This document shows, in pieces, positions 56,904 through 64,000 of a stretch of DNA of 64,000 bases. A program made the position numbers and the translations under genes. The notes below the pieces were generated by a model that had not been told where the DNA came from, did not search any database, and saw nothing but the letters and a program-made list of their open reading frames with translations. The stretch covers positions 1 to 64,000 of the forward strand of contig JAILLA010000014.1 in NCBI GenBank assembly GCA_024693325.1. Reading direction: 5' to 3'. The first letter of the stretch is position 1, and each line of letters begins with the position of its first letter. This DNA is from Solobacterium sp. Lineage in GTDB: Bacteria > Bacillota_I > Bacilli_A > Erysipelotrichales > Erysipelotrichaceae.

Positions 56904-57854
56904 ATGAAGAATGCAATTGTGATGGCGGCCGGAAAAGGTACGCGGATGCACTCTGATCAGCCTAAAGTCCTTCATCGTATCTTGGATGAGCCGATGGCGG
57001 GACTGATCGTCAACAATCTGAAAAAAGCCGGTGCAGAACGTATCGTTTCGATCGTCGGATACGGGCATGAACTTGTCGAGGCGGCTCTGGCAGGAACCTG
57101 TGAATTTGCGGTGCAGGAACCGCAGCTCGGAACAGGTCACGCTGTCATGCAGGCGCGTCAGCTGGAAACAGAAAAAGGACTGACTGTTGTTGTCAACGGA
57201 GACGGTCCGTGTGTCAGACCGGAAACGTATGCCAGACTTTATGAAGCGCTTGAGCATGCGGAGATGGCGATCATGACTGCTGTGCCGGAATATGACAACC
57301 GTTTTGGCAGAGTCATCCGCGGAACAGACGGAAGTGTAGAAAAGATCGTTGAGTACAAAGACTGCACGGAAGAAGAACGTGCTGTGAAAGAAACCAACAT
57401 GGGATTCTATGCGTTCCGCAATGAACTGCTGTTTGAAGGTCTGAAAGAACTGACAAACAACAATGCCCAGCATGAATACTACATTACAGACCTGGTGGAG
57501 ATCTTCATCCGCCATGGATACAAAGTTGCGGCAGTACAGGTAGAAGACTGCATGGAAGTACAGGGAGTCAATGACAACATTGAACTGGCCCGTGCATCTG
57601 CTTATCTGCAGCAGAGGATCAATACAGGCCTGATGGCATCGGGTGTCACGATGGTCGATCCGGATACAGCATATATCGGACCGTATGTGACGATTGGTCA
57701 TGATGTGATCATTCATCCGAATGTCTATTTATATGGCGAAACAAAAATACAGGACGGTGCAGTCATTCTCCCGGGAAGCTACCTGAGAGATGCTGTAGTC
57801 GGACAAGGGGAAACAATCGGCCCGAACGTTTACAGCGTTCCGGCAGAAGACTAA
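56904..57854 (+). CDS. UDP-GlcNAc pyrophosphorylase domain protein, GlmU-like but short
   Basis: A 316-residue protein. Residues 1-230 are a GlmU-type uridylyltransferase: MAAGKGTRMHSDQPKVLH, QLGTGHAV, NGDGPCVRPETY and EYKDCTEEE. Only about 65 residues of left-handed beta helix follow (YIGPYVTIGHDVIIHPNVY), against about 220 in full GlmU, so the acetyltransferase site is missing. The second half must be another protein, or the cell gets GlcNAc-1-phosphate otherwise. Start at 56904 from GGGAGG. In the usual place between ispE and prs. Confidence 0.88.
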   Translation: MKNAIVMAAGKGTRMHSDQPKVLHRILDEPMAGLIVNNLKKAGAERIVSIVGYGHELVEAALAGTCEFAVQEPQLGTGHAVMQARQLETEKGLTVVVNGDGPCVRPETYARLYEALEHAEMAIMTAVPEYDNRFGRVIRGTDGSVEKIVEYKDCTEEERAVKETNMGFYAFRNELLFEGLKELTNNNAQHEYYITDLVEIFIRHGYKVAAVQVEDCMEVQGVNDNIELARASAYLQQRINTGLMASGVTMVDPDTAYIGPYVTIGHDVIIHPNVYLYGETKIQDGAVILPGSYLRDAVVGQGETIGPNVYSVPAED

Positions 57855-57911
57855 AAGGATAGAGCAGGCCTTTGGTCTGCTGACGCTGAAAAAGGGGAAA
57901 GGAAAGCTCTC

Positions 57912-58886
57912 ATGTTAAAAGAAACTGTTGTTTTTGCATTAACGTCCAGCACTGATCTGGCAAGATCCGTAGCGGAAAAACTCGGATTACCTCTGGGGAA
58001 GATCAAAGTAGAACATTTTGCGGATGGCGAAATCCTCGTTACACCGCAGGAAACTGTTCGCGGAAGATCAGTATTTATCATCCAGTCCACATGCACACCC
58101 GTAACAGAACACCTGATGGAAGTTCTTGTATGCATTGATGCATTAAAGAGGGCAAGTGCGAAAGAGATCAACGTTGTTATTCCTTATTATGGATATGCCC
58201 GTCAGGACCGTAAGGCATCTGCGCATCAGCCGATCACCGCAAAGCTTGTTGCAGATCTGCTGACAGTAGCAGGAGCTGACAGGATCGTTGTCTGTGACCT
58301 CCACGCTACACAGATCCAGGGCTTCTTCGATGTTCCGATCGATGACCTGGCAGTAGGACCGATGCTTGGACATTATTATGCGGAAAAGGGTTTCAGCAGT
58401 GACGAAGTCGTTGTTGTATCTCCTGACCACGGCGGAGTTGTCCGTGCAAGAAGAATTGCCGAACTGCTTGACTGCCCGATCGCGATCGTTGACAAACGCC
58501 GTCCGAAGCCGAACGAAGTAGAAGCACAGAATGTCATCGGTGATGTTGACGGAAAGATCTGCATCATCGTAGATGACATTGCCGATACATGCGGAACACT
58601 TTGTGCTGCTGCCAAGATCCTGAAGGACCATGGCGCAAAAGAAGTCAACGTTGCTGTTACACACGGTATCTTCTCCAGGGATGCTGTTGAAAAGATCGAA
58701 GCATCCGAGATCAAGGAAGTTGTTATCTCCGATACGATCCAGCTGTCCGAAGAGAAGAAGGCAAAGTCCACAAAGATCGTACAGCTGTCCATCGCGGATA
58801 TGCTGGCAGAAACGATCGATGCGATCATGAACCACACATCTGTCTCCCGTGTATACGACAGATATCTGGGAAAAGTTACTCAGTAA
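57912..58886 (+). CDS. prs: Ribose-phosphate pyrophosphokinase
   Basis: Makes PRPP for nucleotide, His and Trp synthesis. The 324-residue protein has YYGYARQDRK (ATP and flexible loop), VSPDHGGVVRAR and the PRPP loop VDDIADTCGTL. Position after glmU is conserved in Firmicutes. Ribosome site is a purine-rich GGGGAAAGG. A terminator follows. Confidence 0.97.
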   Translation: MLKETVVFALTSSTDLARSVAEKLGLPLGKIKVEHFADGEILVTPQETVRGRSVFIIQSTCTPVTEHLMEVLVCIDALKRASAKEINVVIPYYGYARQDRKASAHQPITAKLVADLLTVAGADRIVVCDLHATQIQGFFDVPIDDLAVGPMLGHYYAEKGFSSDEVVVVSPDHGGVVRARRIAELLDCPIAIVDKRRPKPNEVEAQNVIGDVDGKICIIVDDIADTCGTLCAAAKILKDHGAKEVNVAVTHGIFSRDAVEKIEASEIKEVVISDTIQLSEEKKAKSTKIVQLSIADMLAETIDAIMNHTSVSRVYDRYLGKVTQ

Positions 58887-58900
58887 TCATAAACGATCAG

Positions 58901-58929
58901 GCTGCGGCTTCAATGGCTGCAGCTTTTTT
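58901..58929 (+). terminator. Terminator after prs
   Basis: GCTGCGGC / GCTGCAGC stem (one G-U) and six T. Confidence 0.82.
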
Positions 58930-58945
58930 AGTGCCTGTGAACATC

Positions 58946-58974
58946 AAAAAAGCGCAGCCTTTTCAGGTCTGCGC
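58946..58974 (-). terminator. Terminator of the VirB4-like gene (minus strand)
   Basis: GCGCAG / CTGCGC stem followed on the minus strand by six T. Confidence 0.8.
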
Positions 58975-58996
58975 AGAATGCTCATTTTGGTTTTTA

Positions 58997-59677
58997 TCAG
59001 CAGACTTTAATGAAATCTACTGAACCGTCCTGTCTGCTGACGATGGCGGAACCGAATTCCATTGCATCATAGTACTGCAGGAGTTCATATTTGCCTCTCT
59101 CTGAAGCAGAGAGTTCACAGAACTTAACAGCCAGATCTTTATCCTGCATCATGCAGATGCTGTATTCGCACATATAAAGCAGGTCGGGAACTGTGTTGAT
59201 CAGTTTTTCCGTATCATTTGTTGAAACGATGACGGATACGCCGGCTTTCCAGCCTTCTTCGATGGATCTGTAGAGTTCCTGCTTGTATTCTTCCTCGGCA
59301 TATGTCGGGAAAGCTTCATCAAGAATGATCAGGTCATTTTCAGTAGTCTTCTTGTTGAAGTTTCTGATTGCATCATCCAGAACAACTGTCGGATCATCAT
59401 GGTAAAGATAACTAACATCAACGATCGTCAGATGTGAATCGATATCGAATTCCAGTTCACCTTCCTGAACTCTGAGGTCTTTTCCGCCCAGGCCCTGGTA
59501 ATGATCAGGCTTGTTTGTGAAAAGGATAATACGGCCATCTGTTTTACGCTCAATGATCTTGTAGAGCAGGAAAGTTTTGCCGGCAGCTTTAGCACCGGTC
59601 ATGACAGCTACTGTAGGCAGTGTCAAAAATACATCCTGGTTCGTAATTGTGTTTTTACCAATAAGAATGTCACTCAT
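58997..59677 (-). CDS. Solitary P-loop ATPase, VirB4/HerA-like
   Basis: A 226-residue ATPase with Walker A GAKAAGKT (28-35) and Walker B LIILDEAF (D120, E121), then STNDTEKLINTVP and CEYSICMMQD. This order recalls the C-terminal motor of VirB4/TraE and HerA-type proteins, but it lacks their N-terminal part and the window has no other transfer, pilus or nuclease gene. It might be a DNA-pumping or regulatory ATPase. Ribosome site AGGGAG; a TATAAT lies near 59711 on the minus strand. The family assignment is tentative. Confidence 0.5.
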   Translation of the reverse strand: MSDILIGKNTITNQDVFLTLPTVAVMTGAKAAGKTFLLYKIIERKTDGRIILFTNKPDHYQGLGGKDLRVQEGELEFDIDSHLTIVDVSYLYHDDPTVVLDDAIRNFNKKTTENDLIILDEAFPTYAEEEYKQELYRSIEEGWKAGVSVIVSTNDTEKLINTVPDLLYMCEYSICMMQDKDLAVKFCELSASERGKYELLQYYDAMEFGSAIVSRQDGSVDFIKVC

Positions 59678-59862
59678 AATAACTCCCTCTTTTTTTTATT
59701 AACATGACTATTATAACGCATATTTGTTCAGGAAATGACAAGTGGGCTGATGAAAATAAAAGAATATCTCCGCAACAGACTGATATAATGAGAACTCAAT
59801 TTGTGATAAATAAAGCCAGCAGCCGCATTTTATAATATGTTCGTAATCAAATGAGGTGCTGT

Positions 59863-60675
59863 ATGAAACTTTTAACGCAGGGAGATGATTTTGGCTTTAC
59901 AAGAGGAGTAACACTGGGGATCGTTGATTCGATCGACCGCGGTGTTCTGCGCAATACCGGATTGTTTGCCAACATGCCGAGCGCACCGTTTGCGGTGAGT
60001 TTTATGAAAGACCGTCCGTTTGCGTGCTTTGGCATTGACTTTAATATCGTGGCAGGACCAAGCTGCGCCGATCCTGCTAAGATCCCGCATCTGATCGATG
60101 AAAACGGTCTGTTTATCAAAAGCGGCGCAAGGATCAGAAATGAACTGTTCCGGACACCGGAAGGCAGAGCAGAGATGTTCCCTCTGGAAGAAGTGTATAC
60201 GGAACTGCGCGCGCAGTACGACCGGTTTGTTGAACTGACCGGAAGAAAACCCGGTTATCTGCATCCGCACTCCATCCATCCGGAGACTTATCTGGAAAGC
60301 ATCCGGAGGATCGCGGAAGATGAACATGTACCTTATTCCCACGACATCAGGGAGGCGATGGGTTTCCGTGAGATACGGGACTGCCCGATCGCCGTTCAAA
60401 AGACGACCAAGGCTTCAGGCAAAAAAGTATTCGATCCTGCCGAACAGATCAGCAAAAATACGACAGAACTGATCATGCATTGCGCAGACTGGCTGGCAGA
60501 AGGCGAGTATGCGGTGATCGGCGGGCATCCGGGATATGTGGACGGGGAGCTGATGAAATGGACGACATTATCTCTGGAACGTATGAGGGATGCCGAAGCC
60601 ATGATGTCGGAAGAGATCAGAAACTGGATCAATGAGAATAATATTGAACTGATCACATACTACGATCTGGTATAA
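59863..60675 (+). CDS. YdjC/ChbG-family carbohydrate deacetylase homologue A
   Basis: A 270-residue protein of the ChbG/HpnK (YdjC) family, which deacetylates chito-oligosaccharides or related N-acetyl sugars. Motif 1 is GDDFGF (D8, D9), then GRKPGYLHPHSIH (H134, H136, H139) and GGHPGY (H222). In the motif that normally reads GxH, this protein has GID (D59), while the DSH of the later motif is HPH, an apparent swap of Asp and His at two metal positions. No signal peptide. Start 59863 fits GAGGTG. Confidence 0.82.
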   Translation: MKLLTQGDDFGFTRGVTLGIVDSIDRGVLRNTGLFANMPSAPFAVSFMKDRPFACFGIDFNIVAGPSCADPAKIPHLIDENGLFIKSGARIRNELFRTPEGRAEMFPLEEVYTELRAQYDRFVELTGRKPGYLHPHSIHPETYLESIRRIAEDEHVPYSHDIREAMGFREIRDCPIAVQKTTKASGKKVFDPAEQISKNTTELIMHCADWLAEGEYAVIGGHPGYVDGELMKWTTLSLERMRDAEAMMSEEIRNWINENNIELITYYDLV

Positions 60676-60692
60676 AAAAGAGGAAAACTATC

Positions 60693-61901
60693 ATGATGAA
60701 AATGGGATTTAAATCCGTAGTGATCAATCCGGAATTTCCGGTCAACCGTATGCTGAATCACCATGGGGAGAAACATCAGGCGTGCTGGGATGACCTGCAT
60801 CTCAGGATGATCGTTCTGGAAGCAGAAGACCATAAGCCCTGGTACCATGTGTCGATCGATTCCGTGGAGATCTGGCTGGAAGTCAGAAACTGGATCAAGC
60901 AGGCGATCGAAGAAACGATCGGCAGGGAGATCGATATCGTCGTTTCTGCTACACACAGCCATAACTGCCCGTGTATGACAACAGACTATGCGTGGGTCCG
61001 TTTTGTGATCGAAAAGATCAGGGAAAATGTCGGAACGATCGAAATGACGGAGTACAAAGAGGTAACGTACAGTTATCAGTACCGTTATTTCAACAAGATC
61101 GGAGACAGCAGAGAGGCAGACATGAAGCATAAGGCGGTTCATCTGTATGCTGAGACACTGTCTCTGTATGGGGATGGGGAACGAAGGATCACGTTCCTGA
61201 TCCACAACTGCCATCCGACGATCCTGGCATTATGGGAATCAGATTTCACGAGTGAGTATCCGGGATACTGCATCAAAAAGCTGAGCGAAGCACATCCCGG
61301 TGAGTTCTTTACATTCCTGCTCGGACCCGCCGGAGATATATCACCGCATTTTGTCCGAAAGAACAAGGAATACGAAGAGATCATCCGTCTGGGAGACATT
61401 CTGACAGCAGAGTTTGAACGTCAGCTGTCACACCAGGAAAACAGGGAACCCGTCAATGCATTCCGTTACAGGGAACAGATGATCAAAGTGGAAAAAGGTG
61501 ATCCGGTTTCCATGGGAACGGCATATCTGCCGCCGGCTGAACGTCTGACAGAGCAGGAAAAGAAAACGCTGGAACAGCGCTATCTCAATCCGCGCCGTTT
61601 CGGTGAAAGACAGCTGGAACCGATGGAGATCACGGATGAGTCAATGTTCTCACAGCTGATCCTGAATGAAAACTATTCGATCATCTTTGAACCGCATGAA
61701 CTGTACAGTGAATTCTACGGAGCGGTGAACAAACAGACAACTACACTCGCAACGATCTCAAACGGATTTGATCATTATGTAACAGGCCTGTATCTGAATC
61801 ATATTACGATGCATACATTCTCGGAATTCGGCCCCCGGATGAAACGTGATATGTGGGAACTGCTTGGAAAATGGAGCCTGCAGGAAGAAGCAGAATTCTG
61901 A
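60693..61901 (+). CDS. Neutral/alkaline ceramidase-like hydrolase
   Basis: A 402-residue protein resembling the catalytic half of neutral ceramidases (amide hydrolases with zinc). It has THSH (H88, H90), HNCHPT (H174) and GPAGDISPHF (S217 at the place of the nucleophile in GDVSPN of bacterial ceramidases). It lacks a signal peptide and the C-terminal Ig-like domain, so it likely acts in the cytoplasm. Flanked on both sides by YdjC-type deacetylases, overlapping into the next gene after one base, so an N-acyl or O-acyl amino sugar substrate is more plausible than ceramide. Ribosome site GAGGAAA. Confidence 0.72.
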   Translation: MMKMGFKSVVINPEFPVNRMLNHHGEKHQACWDDLHLRMIVLEAEDHKPWYHVSIDSVEIWLEVRNWIKQAIEETIGREIDIVVSATHSHNCPCMTTDYAWVRFVIEKIRENVGTIEMTEYKEVTYSYQYRYFNKIGDSREADMKHKAVHLYAETLSLYGDGERRITFLIHNCHPTILALWESDFTSEYPGYCIKKLSEAHPGEFFTFLLGPAGDISPHFVRKNKEYEEIIRLGDILTAEFERQLSHQENREPVNAFRYREQMIKVEKGDPVSMGTAYLPPAERLTEQEKKTLEQRYLNPRRFGERQLEPMEITDESMFSQLILNENYSIIFEPHELYSEFYGAVNKQTTTLATISNGFDHYVTGLYLNHITMHTFSEFGPRMKRDMWELLGKWSLQEEAEF

Positions 61902-61902
61902 T

Positions 61903-62766
61903 ATGAGAAAAAGACTTGTTTACAGGGCGGATGATATCGGATATACGGAAGCTTTTGACCTGGGTGTTTACCGTGCATTTGAGGAAGGGATCGCAACTTC
62001 GGCAGATGTCATGCTTGATTCACCGCATACAGTACAGGCTTTGTTATGGCTGAAAGACCGGCCATGGATATCCGTAGGCTGGCACAGACACCTTTGGGAA
62101 AGTCCGGTACTTCCGAAAGAAGAAGTTCCTTCCATGGTGGATGAAGAAGGCAGATTCAAATGGCGCCACCGTCACAGAGAGCTGATGAATGAAGTCAGAT
62201 ATGAAGAAGCATACAGGGAATTCATGGCGGAAGCAGAACTATGCCGGAGCATAATCGGCCATTACCCGGACAGCTGCACGACAAAGATGCAGGATGATGT
62301 CAACGATCTGGAACGTGCTTTCCGTGATGTTGTGCATAAACTGAAGATCCCGACGAACTTCTGGTATGATTCTCCGGAAAACCCGGGTGATCCGGCATAT
62401 GAATACCTGCATTTCAGACAGTGGGACGGGGAAAACTTTGTCGGCTGGCAGGGTGAGCAGTTCAAACTCAAAAACTTTGACAGCTACGATCCCTACACAA
62501 AGAGCAGCGCTGTAGTCTGGGAGAATGATGAACAGATCTGGAGGATCGGCGGACATCCCGGATACTGCGATATGCATATCATGCAGGAGAGCAGCTGCAA
62601 CCTTCACCGCTGCAAGGACCTTGAGGCGTGTATCAGATTAAGGGACTGGGTCATTGAGAATCATATCGAACTGATCAATCAGCGTGATGTACTGTATGGA
62701 ACAAATGAATTCCAGGATCACCTGCGGGATATCAATTCACCACTCTGGACCGGCAATATGCGCTAA
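61903..62766 (+). CDS. YdjC/ChbG-family carbohydrate deacetylase homologue B
   Basis: A 287-residue homologue. Motif 1 is RADDIGY (D10, D11), the second is VGWHRHL (H61) and the last GGHPGY (H218), all intact. The DSHxHxH motif is missing: the corresponding stretch reads PDSCTTKM and has no His. Pairs with homologue A, whose own defect is in the other motif. Begins two bases after the ceramidase-like stop, so one operon. The family is known for chitobiose/GlcNAc-6-P type substrates. Confidence 0.8.
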   Translation: MRKRLVYRADDIGYTEAFDLGVYRAFEEGIATSADVMLDSPHTVQALLWLKDRPWISVGWHRHLWESPVLPKEEVPSMVDEEGRFKWRHRHRELMNEVRYEEAYREFMAEAELCRSIIGHYPDSCTTKMQDDVNDLERAFRDVVHKLKIPTNFWYDSPENPGDPAYEYLHFRQWDGENFVGWQGEQFKLKNFDSYDPYTKSSAVVWENDEQIWRIGGHPGYCDMHIMQESSCNLHRCKDLEACIRLRDWVIENHIELINQRDVLYGTNEFQDHLRDINSPLWTGNMR

Positions 62767-62893
62767 GCACGATCAGAGATCTTACCCTTGCGGAGGCTCT
62801 CTTTTTTTTATGACACATCATGACTGTATATAAGAAACATGGAAAAGCATGATAAAATGCAGATAACAAAACAATGATCTAACGGAGGTTAAT

Positions 62894-64000
62894 ATGGATA
62901 ATCAGCGTTTCCCGGATCCTTTTCTGTTTGGCGGTGCGATCTGCGCCATGCAGGCAGAAGGCGGATTTGATCAGGGCGGCAGAGGTCTTTCCAATGGCGA
63001 CCTGAGAAAAAAGGGGCTTGGAACCTTTAATGATTTTGACATCAACAACGAAGACAGAGACAATACAGACGATTATTCGTTCCGCAAAGGCGTAGATTTC
63101 TATGGACGCTATAAGGAATATCTGGCAGAGATGCACGAACTGGGACTGCAGTGCTTCCGCATGAGCATCTCATGGTCGAGGATCTTCCCGAACGGAGACG
63201 ATGAAGAGCCGAATGAAGAAGGCCTCAGATATTATGATAACGTATTTGATGAACTGAACAGACTGGGAATGGAGCCCTTTGTCACACTCTCCCATTTTGA
63301 GATCCCCCTGAATCTGATTAAGAAATACAACGGCTGGCTGGACCGCAGAGTGATCGGCTTCTATGAGAAATACTGCCGTACGGTATTTGAACGCTATAAG
63401 GGAAAAGTCAGATACTGGATCACATTCAACGAGATCAACAATGTAGTATCATTCCCGTTCTGGGCGATCGGTCTTGATATCAGAAACAGTGAAAATCCCA
63501 TGCAGGATATGTATCAGGCACTGCATCACCTGTTTGTGGCTAATGCGCTTTCCATCAAAGCGCTTCACGAGATCGATCCTGCCGCAAAGATCGGCGACAT
63601 GACATCTGTTTCTACGATCTATGCTTATTCCTGCAACCCTGATGAAGTGTTTGAGGCATTCCGTCAGAGGCGTCTGAAGTACTTCTTCATAGATATGCAG
63701 GCAAAAGGAGAATATCCGTACCAGATGAAGCGGTTCTTTGAAGAAAACAATGTAGAACTGAAGATCGAAGACGGAGATCTTGAAATACTGAAGAACAATA
63801 CGGTCGACTACATTACATGCAGCTACTACCAGTCTGCTGTATATAAAGAGGGAGAAGCCCTGACATCGGATACCGGAGGTTTCCGTTCAAAGGCCAAGAA
63901 TCCGTACCTGACAGCTACGCAGTGGGGCTGGCAGATCGACCCGAAGGGTCTGCGTTTCGTACTGAACGAACTGTATGAGCGCTATCATCTGCCGATCTTC
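62894..64000 (+). CDS. GH1 beta-glycosidase (partial, runs off the window)
   Basis: The first 369 codons of a glycoside hydrolase family 1 protein (beta-glucosidase or 6-phospho-beta-glucosidase). FLFGGAICAMQAEGG at the start and the acid/base Glu in TFNEINN are diagnostic. RMSISWSRIFPNG is a GH1 hallmark. The 6-phospho enzymes usually have SNYY; here the equivalent reads SSYYQS. The nucleophile lies beyond the edge. Ribosome site ACGGAGG. Placed after the deacetylase cluster, it may act on the same glycan. Confidence 0.93.
   Translation, partial: MDNQRFPDPFLFGGAICAMQAEGGFDQGGRGLSNGDLRKKGLGTFNDFDINNEDRDNTDDYSFRKGVDFYGRYKEYLAEMHELGLQCFRMSISWSRIFPNGDDEEPNEEGLRYYDNVFDELNRLGMEPFVTLSHFEIPLNLIKKYNGWLDRRVIGFYEKYCRTVFERYKGKVRYWITFNEINNVVSFPFWAIGLDIRNSENPMQDMYQALHHLFVANALSIKALHEIDPAAKIGDMTSVSTIYAYSCNPDEVFEAFRQRRLKYFFIDMQAKGEYPYQMKRFFEENNVELKIEDGDLEILKNNTVDYITCSYYQSAVYKEGEALTSDTGGFRSKAKNPYLTATQWGWQIDPKGLRFVLNELYERYHLPIF

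Noticed and set aside
57769-57786. CCCGGG palindrome considered as a Noc site
   Set aside because: Flanks TTCT and AAGC match the 14-bp core poorly (about four mismatches).
58143-58835. 230-codon antisense frame over prs
   Set aside because: Opposite a certain gene, Cys/Asp-rich product without motif or ribosome site.
62376-62392. CCCGGG in homologue B considered as a Noc site
   Set aside because: Flanking bases do not match ATTT/AAAT.

Overview
The window looks like the replication-origin end of a low-to-moderate GC Firmicutes chromosome. I infer an anaerobic member of the Erysipelotrichia, from gene content and from proteins that look typical of that group; this placement is an inference without a search. 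It opens with the 5' end of a probable transposase-type HTH gene on the minus strand. The origin follows: about ten DnaA boxes and AT-rich DNA, then dnaA, dnaN, an S4 protein, recF, gyrB and gyrA. No rRNA, tRNA or CRISPR array was seen.

From 9.3 to 24.3 kb: two small minus-strand genes (a possible ribbon-helix-helix protein and a lipoprotein), then a serine T-box with serS, the small SRP RNA, tadA, dnaX, a YbaB/EbfC protein, recR, fhs, an EVE-like protein, mnmG, a possible ThyX-like protein, rsmG, noc, parA and parB. Two perfect parS palindromes flank serS, one of them inside the T-box leader. An exact Noc-binding core lies in rsmG. From 24.4 to 30.9 kb is a complete F-type ATP synthase operon whose c subunit carries two carboxylates, as in the Na+-driven rotor of Fusobacterium. 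A large secreted subtilase and a three-part fusion (NifX-like domain, His/Cys-rich repeat, SlyD-like isomerase) follow.

From 35.7 to 46.8 kb is sugar uptake: a GH32 fructosidase, a lipoprotein and two permeases on the minus strand, and a divergent LacI regulator with a YesL-type membrane protein and a partner. Two matching operators and a cre-like site lie between them. A MsmK-type ATPase and a GH13 glucosidase come next. From 46.9 to 52.4 kb are pfkA, a rhomboid protease, a small membrane protein, a GNAT acetyltransferase, a CofE-like ligase and a DEAD-box helicase.

From 52.5 to 58.9 kb a conserved housekeeping run: mnmE, tatD, rnmV, rsmA, ispE, a GlmU-like uridylyltransferase lacking the acetyltransferase domain, and prs. 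The right end is accessory: a solitary VirB4/HerA-like ATPase, then two YdjC/ChbG-type deacetylase homologues flanking a neutral-ceramidase-like hydrolase, followed by a GH1 glycosidase cut by the window edge. This last cluster and the metal-binding fusion are the best candidates for undescribed biology.
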